A DNA stretch of 64,000 nt from Apiospora phragmitis. Lineage: Eukaryota; Ascomycota; Sordariomycetes; Amphisphaeriales; Apiosporaceae. Positions 1 through 9,632 of the stretch are shown piece by piece; the first letter of the stretch is position 1, and the number at the start of each line of letters is the position of its first letter. Made by a program: the position numbers and the translations under genes. The notes under the pieces are model-generated. The model made no database searches, was not told the DNA's origin, and saw nothing but the letters and a program-made list of their open reading frames with translations. Location of the stretch: assembly GCA_038363925.1 (NCBI GenBank), contig JAQQWL010000008.1, forward strand, positions 2,534,150-2,598,149. Direction: 5' to 3'.

Positions 1-99
1 TTACCCTTTAACACACCCCCCTTCCTCCTTTGGGTCAATAACGGATAGCCACTTTACATTTTGAATTATTCTGATCGACATGCTAGTTCCCCTACATCT

Positions 100-462
100 G
101 CTATAACCTGTCCCCCAGACAGGCTGAGGCGGGCCTCTGTGAACAGCTTTGGGTTTGGATGGGCCAATGCCCATGTTGTAGTTGACGACGCTCTGCATTA
201 CCTGCGTGATCGTGGGATCGCGGGTATCCACCAGACCGTGTCTCGATCAGACGATAATGCCTCAATGAACAGTACGACATCTGTCCCTCCTTCCCGCGCA
301 GGTACGGACGGGAAAGCATGTGGGAAAAGCCCCTGTCTGCAGCCGATGAAGACGGCGTTGACCGACTAGCTGCTGGTCTAAGGAACCACCTGGGACTTCG
401 AGACTCGGATCAGGGAAAAGACAGATTCATGCAGGATATTGTCTTCACACTTGCGGCTCGGT
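100..462 (+). pseudogene. Relic of a reducing polyketide synthase (end of KS domain and KS-AT linker)
   Basis: About 120 codons remain of a fungal highly reducing polyketide synthase. One frame reads LRRASVNSFGFG followed by ANAHVV, the conserved end of the ketoacyl-synthase domain. A second frame, shifted by a base change near 310-340, continues with SAADEDGVDRLAAGL and later FMQDIVFTLAAR, the linker that normally precedes the acyltransferase domain. The glycine that usually follows GFG is replaced by tryptophan. No catalytic Cys or His motif, no acyltransferase and no start codon are present on the right-hand side. The frame is broken, so this is a dead fragment. The rest of the gene could lie left of the window or be lost. 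The family assignment is from motif recognition and fairly secure; the exact limits are approximate. Confidence 0.75.
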
Positions 463-1618
463 GAGGATGAGTAGATAGATAGCGATACCTTCTATACCAA
501 GAGCTAGCTCGAGTATTCCGGGCGTAATGAGTTATACTCGTCTGAAACCTGACGTATCAAACCCGAGAGAGTGGATACGATGCGCCAGCGAGGCCCAGCC
601 AAGCCACAAAGTCCTTGATGCCCGCGTCACCTGCATCATGTAAGCCTCTTTGCTATCAACTGATACCTCACACCCTAGTCCTTGTCGGAGAGGTGACTGC
701 GGCGGCAAGGCTCGGCTCACATCAACACATGTATATGGAATGTGGCACGATTTACGTGCTCTGGCGGCTGTTGACAGTAAATAGCAATTTGCAACGCCTA
801 ACGAACTAACTATATATCAGGCGCGCTGTCCGAGGAATTCGCAACCAGTTATATATGCATCATTCCCACAGTTCACATTATGGCCATACATTAAGTCATA
901 AATAGTCATGTTGCCTGTTCCTCCTTATATCTCTCAGGGGCCGAGGTCGGGGTCCTTTCTATGGCACCATTGCATTGGCATCTATCTCTTCGCCTTTTAC
1001 TCGCCTTGACGTTCGCCTATAATGCGTCTCTGACAAGTGCCTGTACTTCAGTTCCCAGCAGCCAGGGAAATTATCGGATCACGTTTTTACTCTTGAAGAC
1101 AAAAGAGCTAATAATTCGAGAAATCGAAACATACTTTATGCTTATAGGAATTTTTCAAACCGAAACTCATTTGCGCCCAGACACGGTGCCTCCCAGGGGC
1201 CTGTAAAACTTTATATTCACGGCAAATTGCCACGGAGATAACAAATCACAATTGGCGGAACTATTTTGTCTCTTGGCTTTCCGAAAAAGTAGTCAAAATG
1301 CGATTGACAGTGTACACGACTCTTCTCAAGAGATGGCTTGGAGCGTTATCATGAGGATGCCCATCGCATCGACCTGGTATTGCAGCAACCTTCTGTGCCA
1401 TCAGGTTGGTACAGCCATTTTTGAAGTCGTTGATACCAAGTTTATTGCAAACTTTCATCAGGGGTTCGGTTTTGACTGGGTACCAAGTGGCCACCCATTT
1501 GGAGAAGCGAGTCGATGATGGAATTTATTATGGCAAACTTGCTCCAGCACTGACACTCCCACGTATCTCACTCCTCAACTCTACTTGTTGAGACCATTGG
1601 ACCATCCGCACGCCCACC
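463..1618. other. Spacer with no recognisable gene
   Basis: The stretch is AT-richer than the flanking genes. Short open frames here show no family motif, no convincing splice structure and no codon bias. I see nothing supportable. Confidence 0.5.
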
Positions 1619-2312
1619 ATGTTTGATGGCCCCAAGCCACCAGGCATGCCTTCGGGCACCATAGCTAAGTACCTAGCCAGAAAGCTGGTCAATCTGGTGC
1701 TGCGAAGCAAGAACAAGCCCAAGCCCGAGCCGGCGCCCAAGCCACGCCCGGCACCCCCAGAGCCCTCGGTCAGACCCGAAGACTACCTCACCCTCCACAA
1801 CCTGGTGGCCGCCCTGAAGACCGTGGATCTCTGCCAAGACTTGAACGGTGGCGGCGTGTGCGGCCAGCAGCTAGAGGTCATGATGCGCCGCTAGGAAGAG
1901 AGCGACAAGAGGTTCCCCCTGGGCGGCCTCGCGGACGCCGTTCAAGCTGATGGTGGAGATCAAGGAGTCCGAGGAGGAGGGGGTCGCCGGTAGTCCTACC
2001 GGCGCGGTCTGGGTGGTCAACAATTCGGAGTACCACCGGCGGCACGCGGAAAAGAGGGCGAAGACGCAACTCGATGGGGTACTCATGGCGCGTATCGCCG
2101 ACTCGTTGAAGGACCTGGTCGACTGCGGGAGAATTTCGCGGTGGCCCAAGTTCGAGAAGGCGGAGGCTGACTATCTGGACTACTACCCATGCTTTCAGAA
2201 GAGGGGGGGGGCCCTATCCTATGGAAGCACGTTCCCGATGATAAATTCTACTGAGGGCGAAACAGACGCTGTTTTGCCTACTTTCAATGTGAAAGAAAGT
2301 GCCCTTTCTTGA
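1619..2312 (+). pseudogene. Broken hypothetical protein gene
   Basis: The gene opens with ATG at 1619 (MFDGPKPPGMPSGTIAKYLA), followed by a Lys/Pro/Glu-rich stretch and a helical segment, then meets a TAG at 1892-1894. The protein sense continues beyond the stop (EESDKRFPLGGLADAV), shifts by one base near 1935-1950, and resumes with LMVEIKESEEEG, EYHRRHAEKRAKTQ and ARIADSLKDLVDCG until a stop at 2312. The stop can be restored to CAG by one T-to-C change, so it could have arisen by a C-to-T mutation in a CpA context. The codon use looks like real coding sequence across all pieces. I do not recognise the family. An intron could be an alternative to the frameshift, but no good donor and acceptor pair is visible. 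Confidence 0.5.
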
Positions 2313-2951
2313 GATTCTCATGCTCAAGTACTCGGCGGAGAATGTGAACACGGAACCGACATCGATGGCGACGTATTTGGGTAATAGACCCTTATGGGTA
2401 AACGTGTTGCTTCCACCAGATGATACCGTACTGTGAAAATTAGGGGTAATTTACGGGAAATATACCAACAGTAGTCCTTTCGTCCTCAGGGGCATACAAA
2501 ACGAGGTGCTACACGGCTTACGTAAAGCATGTGGCACAGGGAGTAGGATACTTGTGCATTTATGGGTTGCATCGATATATATAGACGTTGGAAAGATAAG
2601 ACCATAACAAATCCCCTCCCTATGCCATGTGGGTAGCATAAAATATCGACAACTTTTTGAAAGGATTAGAGCATTCTGTTAAATGGTATACAAAGGTGGC
2701 CCTTGCATTTGGCTAATCGCATCTTTTGACGAGAACAGCTCTCTTTACCAAGCGCCACGTATCATGCTAAAAGCTCTTGTGACAATAGTCTCTTAACTTG
2801 CGGGGGTTTTTGCAACTATGCCGTCCCGTACGGGAATTCAGCTCTATCCCACGAGTCTATGTTAGTCATTAGAAGACGATAAGGTCATCATATCCAGACA
2901 GATCTTCACCGGAGCTTGCTATTCGCCATCTGCATGTACGGTTCACATACT
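2313..2951. other. Spacer with no recognisable gene
   Basis: AT-richer spacer downstream of the broken hypothetical gene and downstream of the converging minus-strand gene. Only short random frames are present. Confidence 0.5.
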
Positions 2952-3812
2952 TCACAGAGTTGCAAGCAACCCAGCAACCATGATGCATTTCATTAATCTT
3001 GGGAATGAGGGGGCCCGCGCACCGTCCTCAGCAATGCCAGGTCTAAGAGCCTGTCCGCCGTCAATCTCATGTACGTCGGCTGGACCTGCCACCCATGCCA
3101 TGTTCCGTGTTGTCGTCGCCGCGGAGTGAGAGATTGGGACTGGGTCGGGCGAACTCGCTGGCATGCAACGGGTTAGCCAAGCAGCCGAGACTGGAACTTA
3201 ATATCTCGAGTAGTAGAACTTGCTCACATGGAGTATTTCCAACGCTGGTGCCGCTGCTGGTAGTAGTCGAGCCACCGAAGAGAGAGTATGTAATAGTGTC
3301 GGAATAGGTGGTAAGTCGTCCGTCAGCCAGCGTGGCGGCAGCGGTAAAGACGGCAGTGGCGGGGACTGGAGCGTACGACGTATAGATGTGCTGCTGGGTA
3401 AACATGGTGCTGTGACCACCAAGCTCAGTGGAATACACCACGTTGGTCGTGATCAGTTGGCTGGACGCAGATCCGACCGACGGTGCCGCACGCTCTGTTG
3501 TAGTAATAGCTGTCGGCGCGGCCGTCGTTTCGCTACAGTAATCCAGGTATGGTTGAAGAGAACGGTCCACGTCAGTCGTCGATCTGGAGTGCGCCTTCAA
3601 ACATTCTCTACATGCTGATACGTAGTCTTGGAATGTCGAATCAGGTCTGCAAAGCTGGCTCTTCTCGGTACTCTGAGCCTCAATCAAGGCATTGTCTAGT
3701 GTATTTGGTTAGGGTTCCTATACTTACAAGTCGAACATATATAACCATTGCTCTTATACTTACTGCAGTTAACATAGCAGATGGCGGGAACTGTCGTCTG
3801 ATTAAGCGCCAT
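2952..3812 (-). CDS. Thr/Ser-rich protein with an N-terminal cysteine module (three exons)
   Basis: Predicted exons are 3812-3764, 3695-3228 and 3157-2952, with GTAAGT...CTAG and GTGAGC...CCAG introns; the joined frame is 240 residues. The N-terminal part has regularly spaced cysteines (PAICYVNCNNALIEAQ, then SQLCRP, SACRECL, LDYC), a pattern I associate with fungal cell-surface proteins that continue into a Thr/Ser-rich stalk and a membrane helix. The stalk is present (TTSSGTSVGNTP). However, the gene has no clear signal peptide and the expected single transmembrane helix after MAWVAGPA is absent. The C-terminus instead ends with a short hydrophobic stretch (IMVAGLLATL). Either the last exon is mis-predicted or the 3' end has been altered. 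Function unknown; surface role is inference only. Confidence 0.5.
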
Positions 3813-4282
3813 CGCGATGCTCCGCGAAGGTACAGAAAAGAAATTTGAGGGTGGTGAAAGCAAGAAGTGTAACACGGTCCTCGGATGGCAAATTGGGCAA
3901 GAGTGCACTTTATCAGGGTCATCGCCCCCATGTTATTCCCGATTCGCACCCTGTTGCATTATTGGGGGCTGCAATATTGAAGCAGGCTGTGGAGGACTCG
4001 TAGGTGGTTGGGCTACCTCGATGCACATGCCTGTGTCTCTTCAGCCTAAATTCCCTTGCGGATTGATGATCGCACATGTTTTCTCAAGATGGTCAGCTTA
4101 CATAGCTATGGCAGGCCGTAGCCTAGGAAGAACATTCACAGTATCTCTGACCTTTTAGACTTGAGGGTGGTGTTGAGGAAGAGAAAAAGGGGTCAGGCCA
4201 AGGATGTTAGTAGTACGGCAAGTGAGTACTAGTGTATATTGTACCATAGGCACAAGTTCTCTATCAAAATACTTGACTACAT
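3813..4282. other. Spacer between the Thr/Ser-rich gene and tRNA-Ala
   Basis: This holds the presumed promoter of the minus-strand Thr/Ser-rich gene. No coding signal is seen. Confidence 0.4.
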
Positions 4283-4374
4283 GGGGCTGTAACTCAGTGG
4301 TAGAGTGTACGCTTTGCATTATGCAAACCACGTGTGATTGCGTAAAGCCCAGGGTTCGATCCCCTGCTGCTCCA
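4283..4374 (+). tRNA. tRNA-Ala (anticodon UGC) with a 20-nt intron
   Basis: A cloverleaf can be drawn by hand: D stem ACTC/GAGT, anticodon stem TACGC/GCGTA, loop TTTGCAT with anticodon TGC, T stem CAGGG/CCCTG with loop TTCGATC, and discriminator A. An intron occupies 4319-4338, directly 3' of position 37, the canonical nuclear position. The acceptor stem carries the G3:U70 wobble pair that identifies alanine tRNAs. It also has a U6:U67 mismatch, which is unusual and could slightly destabilise the stem. The mature length is 72 nt before CCA addition. Confidence 0.93.
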
Positions 4375-4987
4375 AGATCATTCCGATGGTCGATTTCCTT
4401 TTTGTCATGCTTTCTATCGTCAATCCGTTTCTGGATTGTAGTTTAAACCTGCAATTGCTTTTTTTGCCCTCTGTGGTGGGTTTCTTACCTACCTAGTTTA
4501 CTTTGGCTTCGGAGTCAGGGCGAAAATGATTTCGCACGATAAGGAACCCTTCTGCAGGTGGTCGATGATATTGTCACCAGGTACCACCGCATTTTGGTAA
4601 TTCTACTGTCACCATGAGAGCCAAAGCACATTTAACACGGACACCAAAGACCGCAGTATTGAATCAATCAGTTGACATTGCCGGGGTATCTATTCTACAC
4701 ATCTGCTCTTGGCTATACACAACCACTTCGACTATCTGCGAAGTGTTACGCCGGTGGTTCGAACAAATGAGCTCGCCAAATCGCCGTATCCTGCCATCAC
4801 GCCGCCCCGTTTCGTCACCTCGCACAACATGCGCTTGAGTTCCATACCATCATCCATCATCAGACCCCAATTCATGACAACAGCAAGCTGGATGGACGAG
4901 TTTCGCAAGAGAACCATGCTCGTTCGCCACCCTAGCCACGAATCAACCCGTGAGATGAAGCCTGCCAGTGTAGACCGGGATGCGAGA
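4375..4987. other. Spacer between tRNA-Ala and the dynein light intermediate chain gene
   Basis: Includes the 3' UTR of the minus-strand dynein gene. A T-run just after the tRNA (near 4398-4402 and again at 4459-4463) could act as the RNA polymerase III terminator. No gene is recognised. Confidence 0.4.
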
Positions 4988-6905
4988 CTACTTCCCACCG
5001 CCTCCAGCCGGTTTCCTGTTCATGAGGTTGCCAAAGAATTGTGCCAGCCGCTCCGTGTCGGGCTTGGAGTCCACAGGCTCGTGTTCGACCTCGTCGATGA
5101 GGCTTGGCTCGGGAGACTGGCCATATGCTTGTCGGTCCTGCAAAGAATGTTAGTTGACGCTTTCATCCAATACAACTGCCAAGTTGTCTCCATTGTAGAT
5201 CGACAGGGGCAAACATACCTTAAGCCTCTGCACCATATCGTCAGCGTCCACCTGAATACCTCCCATGTTGAACTGCACCGGTCCAATGTGATCACTAATA
5301 ATTTCGTCCGCACCACCGATCTGCGAATAATCCTTGCCGCTCTGCTCGTCCACCTTCTTCTCAGCTTCGAGCTTGGGCAGCTGCTGGGCCAGGAACTTCT
5401 GGGTGTCGGCCGGTTCCACCTCGAGCCTGGTGGTCGCCTGGTGCCCTTGGGCGAGCTGTAGCGCATCCAGGCTGGTGTCTTGGACTTGCTCTTCGTACAG
5501 GACCACGGCGGAGCCTTCGGGCTCGTCCACTTCCTCGTTCGCGTGCCCGTTGGTCATCATCGTGGTTTCCTCCTCGTCGCCGTCGGCTGCGCCGTTCATC
5601 CCGTTGGTCGCAGGCGGCTGAGAAAGATCGTGGTCGAGATCGATAGCCCATCCGAGACTAACGGCGTCGGTATCGAACCCTTCGCGCAGAATGCGGATCT
5701 TGCTCCAGGAATCCCAGTTGGGCGGCACGACAATCTTGTCGCGGTCGATGACGTTGTGCTTGATTGGTTGTCGCTTCAGCAAGGAGTGTATCCCCAGGCT
5801 GGCATGCACGAGAGTCTGAAGAGGCGAGGCCATGGTGGGCGAGGTGTAGATGAGAGAAGCACCATCTAGTCATGTTAGCGACTTGAAGCCTTTCGGTAAT
5901 GGTGGACCACTTACGCTTGAGAAGTATAGTACGGAGGTATTGGAGCACCAGGTCGAACTTTCTCTTCTCTCCAACCCTGGGTCTTCTCCAAATAGTCTAT
6001 CCCTTTCGGCCTAGGTATCTCGGTGTTAGCGAAGGTGTCACGGTTGCGCAGAAGGGAGGTCAACATACGCCCTGGCAGACCACACAGAGCGGCAGCCCCA
6101 GCCCATCCTCCCATTCGCCAGGACCGAGGGGCAAGGCGATATCGCCTTCGGCCGGGACAGCGCCGGTGCCATCGAGGTTGACCGTGGTGCCGCCTCGGCC
6201 CCGGTCCTTCCAGCCGATCATGACCTCCTCCATGGCGTCCTTGCAGTCGAGGCTGAGCGAGCCGATGACCTTGCGTACCAGGCAGACCCATTCCCGCAGC
6301 TGCCGCATCCATAACCAAGGTTGTGACCAGTCCAAAAGTATTACTATTAAGGTGTTGGGTATCGTTTGCGGCGTGAGCAGGGGCTTGACGAGAGACGTAA
6401 AGGAGGGCGACGGGTTGGAAAGCAGATAGATCGAGACGCGGGCGAGGACATCTGTAGCGCCGGGGTTAGCAAACGGGTGCCCGCCAATGTGTGTGCTGGG
6501 CAGGGTCCCTCGAGCTCACCATCTTGATCCGCGTCCATGACATCGTAGTATGTGTATCCCAGGGCGAAGCTGTTGGCGATGGGCGGTATCTTGTGGCTTT
6601 GCCGGTCAGTAGCGCGGCGGCCGTCGTTGTTGGCGAGCCCCCCGATGAAGTCCCGCTGCGATTCTACCGTGCCGCCTGTACATCACTGGTGTCAGCTAGC
6701 TGGACTGTAACCTTGGTAAGTCGGAGGAGCAGCAATCGGCCGTACCGAGGACGAGCATGTTCTTCTCTGGTAAGCGCTTGCCGCTGGCGACATTGTCGAG
6801 CATGGAGCTCCACATGTCCTTCTTGGGCTCTCCATTCTTGCCGTCCGACCCTGAGCCGACCGAGGTGGAGGTGTAGGTGGAAAAGCGATTGGTGTTTGCC
6901 GTCAT
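4988..6905 (-). CDS. Cytoplasmic dynein 1 light intermediate chain, with two apparent frameshifts
   Basis: This subunit links the dynein heavy chain to cargo adaptors. Six exons fit: 6905-6746, 6675-6520, 6451-6069, 6010-5915, 5865-5219 and 5137-4988. The N-terminus has WSSMLDNVASGKRLPEKN and a degenerate nucleotide-binding loop (VLGGTVESQRD). Later landmarks are FALGYTYYDVMD, ILLDWSQPWLWMRQLREW, VLQYLRTILLKHGASLIYT and the C-terminal FFGNLMNRK tail. Exon 4 is 96 nt, two more than the splice phases require. Its conserved pieces (AER, IDYLEKTQGWREE, KFDLVLQYL) lie in three successive frames, explained by one extra G at about 6001-6003 and one extra A at about 5959-5961. Corrected length is about 529 residues. 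Family identity is secure; whether the frameshifts are real or sequencing errors is open. It is divergent from the IST3 gene. Confidence 0.9.
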
Positions 6906-8142
6906 GATGGCCGTGGACCAGACGGCTGCATCTGGGTACTATTTTGGTCGGCCTTATGAGGTTGTCGTGGTGGGTTGCGACTGGTCGGAGCGCGGCCGTC
7001 AAGACTTCAGAGAAACGCGTCGTATCGGGGTGGAGGAATAAAGTTGCCCTTCCGGCTATGACTTGCTTGGACTTGAAAGTGGTGGGGCAGGCGATCAAAA
7101 AGAGGATGAACAAGGTGCCGTAGTATACAAAGAAGAGTGCTGTCAGTTGTTGTAGGAGAGCTTTTGCTGTACAGGATGTGATGCCATTCCAAACCAAAGG
7201 AACTTTTAGCACTATCGATCGTGATGTGATAATGCTTGACCGACCCCGAACATCTTTCATTTGTTCAATTAATTTGCCAGGGGGTGGTTGACCTGCTGCG
7301 ACCTTTTCAGGACCCCTGGTTCCTGTCTTTGGAGCTTTCCCACGGCTGGAGTTAGTGCATTCAATGTGTTCTGTAGCTGGCGTAGCGAGTACATAAGCTG
7401 CCTTTGGAAATTTGGCAGGTGACGGCCCGACAAGCTGCTGGATTGGTGACCTTGGGAGCAAAGGCTGTCTCAAGACTAAGTAACCATGCATGTACACTGG
7501 AATAAACGTCTGCCAACGTCTTGAACTTGCACTTAGTACGGGAATCAATATTTGGAATTGTATCAAGAATCTGAAGAGTTGAGGAATATATAAACGTTGA
7601 TTTCGATTTAGGAGTATTAGTAGACGGTCTGTCAGGCGTTATTCCGTACCTACGTGAACCATGAACGATAGCAGAGTCCTGAACTACAGTTCAATCAGTG
7701 GTTTATCCAAGCCAGCCTAGCCTGCTATGGGATTGAATTGGGGTTCTACTACCTAATCTCCAAGCTTTAGCGGGGCCAGCCCAGCCGTATGTACAGTACA
7801 TCGGCTGCTGATCCCTGCGCTATGAGCCACAATTGGCACCTGGAAATCTCCATGGGACGTCACCTTGCTGCAACTGTTTGTCAATCTTCAGCCTTGCGAC
7901 AGCCTCAAAGAATAACTTGCGACCGACTGAAGTTCTGCAGCTGATTAATTCCATACACCGACTCGCCCAAACGATTTGCTTTTCCTTTTTTTCTTTCTTT
8001 CTTTCTTTCTTTCTTCCACGGAAACAACTTGTTCTTGAGGATGGTTTCGTCTACTTAACCTCCAATACTTTTCCCACCAACCACGAATATTCTACTTCTT
8101 CGCAGCCTCGAGCCAGCTTAGTCAAATACCACCACCGCCGCC
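6906..8142. promoter_or_regulatory. Divergent intergenic region between the dynein LIC and IST3 genes
   Basis: About 1.2 kb separates two divergently transcribed genes and must hold both promoters and 5' UTRs. A long minus-strand open frame (7566-6664) runs through it but overlaps dynein exons 1 and 2 and shows no family features, so I treat it as a shadow. A pyrimidine microsatellite lies near the IST3 end. Confidence 0.4.
7981..8017 (+). repeat. CTTT microsatellite in the IST3 5' leader
   Basis: A run of about five perfect CTTT units preceded by a T8 tract lies roughly 125-160 bp upstream of the IST3 start codon. Pyrimidine tracts of this sort are common in fungal promoters and 5' UTRs. 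Confidence 0.85.
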
Positions 8143-9225
8143 ATGAACTCGATCCGCAGCATCCAGCAGCTCAACAAGCGCGAGCTCGAGGCCGGCATCC
8201 ACAACCCCAACGCCTCGTGGCACGCCGACTACCGCGACACCGCCTTCGTCTCCTTCGGCGGCCTGCCCTTCAGCCTGTCCGAGGGCGACGTCCTGGCCAT
8301 CTTCTCGCAGTACGGCGAGCCCGTCTGGCTGAAGCTGGCGCGCGACCCGGAGACGGGCAAGTCGCGCGGCTTCGGCTGGCTCAAGTACGAGGACCAGCGC
8401 AGCTGCGACCTCGCGGTCGACAACCTCGCGGGCGCCGACGTGGGCGGGCGCTTGATCCGCGTCGACCACGCCCGCTACAAGATGCGCGACGATGAGGGCC
8501 CGGAGGAGGGGCGCGTCGGGTGGGAGGACATGCTGCGCCGGGAGAAGGCGGCCCGGGGTGGAGATCCGGACCGCATGGATACGGATGAGGACGAGAGCGA
8601 GGAGGAGGAAGAGGAAGTCGTGCAAAGGCCCATGCTGCAGGAAGAGAACGAACTGGCGCGGCTGCTCGAGGAGCACGACGACGACGATCCCATGAAGGCG
8701 TTCCTGATCGAGGAGAAGAAGAAAGACGTCGAGCTCGCGGTGCAGAAATACGAGAAGAAGGACAGGAAACACAAGCATCGGCACCATCACCACGGCCACC
8801 ACAGAAGTCACCGGTCGAAGCGGGACGACAACAGTGAAGGCGAAGACCGCGACCGTGACCGTGACCGGGAAAGGCGCAAGCGGTCTAGGAGAGACGAGAC
8901 GCCTGTCGCAGATGAGCGGAAAAGGGCAGACACGCCAGAAGCTCGGGACCGGAACCGGGACAGAGACCGGGAGCGAGACCGCAAGCCCCGTGATGACGAC
9001 GACGAGCGCCGGGAAAGAAGGCATGGTAGCCACAGAGACGACAGAAGGAGGAGGGACCGGGATGTGGACGAGAAGCGCCATGGGCATCGCGGAGAGCGTG
9101 ATCCGGACGAGCCTCACGCACATCGCTATGAACGCAGGCGGGACTATTCAGATGAAGACCGCGATAAGGAGCACAAGTCACGACGCAAGAGTAGAAGCAG
9201 ATCGCCTCGTTCGCGGAGAGGATAA
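8143..9225 (+). CDS. IST3: RNA-binding splicing factor Ist3/RBMX2 (RES complex)
   Basis: Single-exon gene of 360 residues. Ist3 (Snu17) is the RRM subunit of the RES complex, which joins the activated spliceosome with Bud13 and Pml1 in the nucleus. The RRM spans about residues 32-110, with RNP2-like AFVSFG at 34-39 and RNP1 RGFGWLKY at 75-82. The family signatures LSEGDVLAIFSQYGE and DLAVDNLAGA and the basic end RVDHARYK are all present. RNP1 carries Trp at an aromatic position more often Phe or Tyr. The C-terminal half is an acidic patch (EESEEEEEE) followed by long Arg/Asp/Glu and Arg/Ser-rich repeats, longer than in yeast and as expected for filamentous fungi. The Kozak context gccgccATG supports this start. 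Confidence 0.92.
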   Translation: MNSIRSIQQLNKRELEAGIHNPNASWHADYRDTAFVSFGGLPFSLSEGDVLAIFSQYGEPVWLKLARDPETGKSRGFGWLKYEDQRSCDLAVDNLAGADVGGRLIRVDHARYKMRDDEGPEEGRVGWEDMLRREKAARGGDPDRMDTDEDESEEEEEEVVQRPMLQEENELARLLEEHDDDDPMKAFLIEEKKKDVELAVQKYEKKDRKHKHRHHHHGHHRSHRSKRDDNSEGEDRDRDRDRERRKRSRRDETPVADERKRADTPEARDRNRDRDRERDRKPRDDDDERRERRHGSHRDDRRRRDRDVDEKRHGHRGERDPDEPHAHRYERRRDYSDEDRDKEHKSRRKSRSRSPRSRRG

Positions 9226-9632
9226 ATGAATAATTAGCCATGCTACGTAGCCTTGATTCGCATCATGATATACCACTTTCTCGTCGTTGACAATCGCTGC
9301 TGCTGCTGTTTGTGTATGTGTCCGCTCTCCGTTGAAATCCGCCCCCAAGTGCCTGTGATGGTTCGCTAATTCAGTAATAAGTATGTAAAAAGCCAGCCCG
9401 GTAATCTCCAATTGCTTGCCCCCCTTCCCATAAGTGTCCCGCCTTGATAAACCCCCAGTTAGTGACCCTTGACGCCTATCGCATGCATGCAGCAAATTCC
9501 TAAACAGCAACTTGATCCCGTCCGACTGCGTCGACAGCAAGCTCTTCTTCTTCTATGTGATGGCTTGTTATTATTGATGTTTGTCGTCGTCCTTCTCCCC
9601 CCCCCCCGTACGTTACCGCGTGCTAGGTAGCT
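9226..9632. other. Spacer between the convergent IST3 and HSV2 genes
   Basis: Holds the 3' UTRs of two convergent genes. A C-run is present at about 9598-9607. No gene is seen. Confidence 0.4.

Noticed and set aside
6664..7566. 300-codon minus-strand open frame upstream of dynein LIC
   Set aside because: It overlaps dynein exons 1 and 2 in the wrong frame and otherwise covers promoter sequence; no motif is visible.
8122..9123. 333-codon minus-strand open frame opposite IST3
   Set aside because: A shadow of the Arg/Asp-rich IST3 codons.
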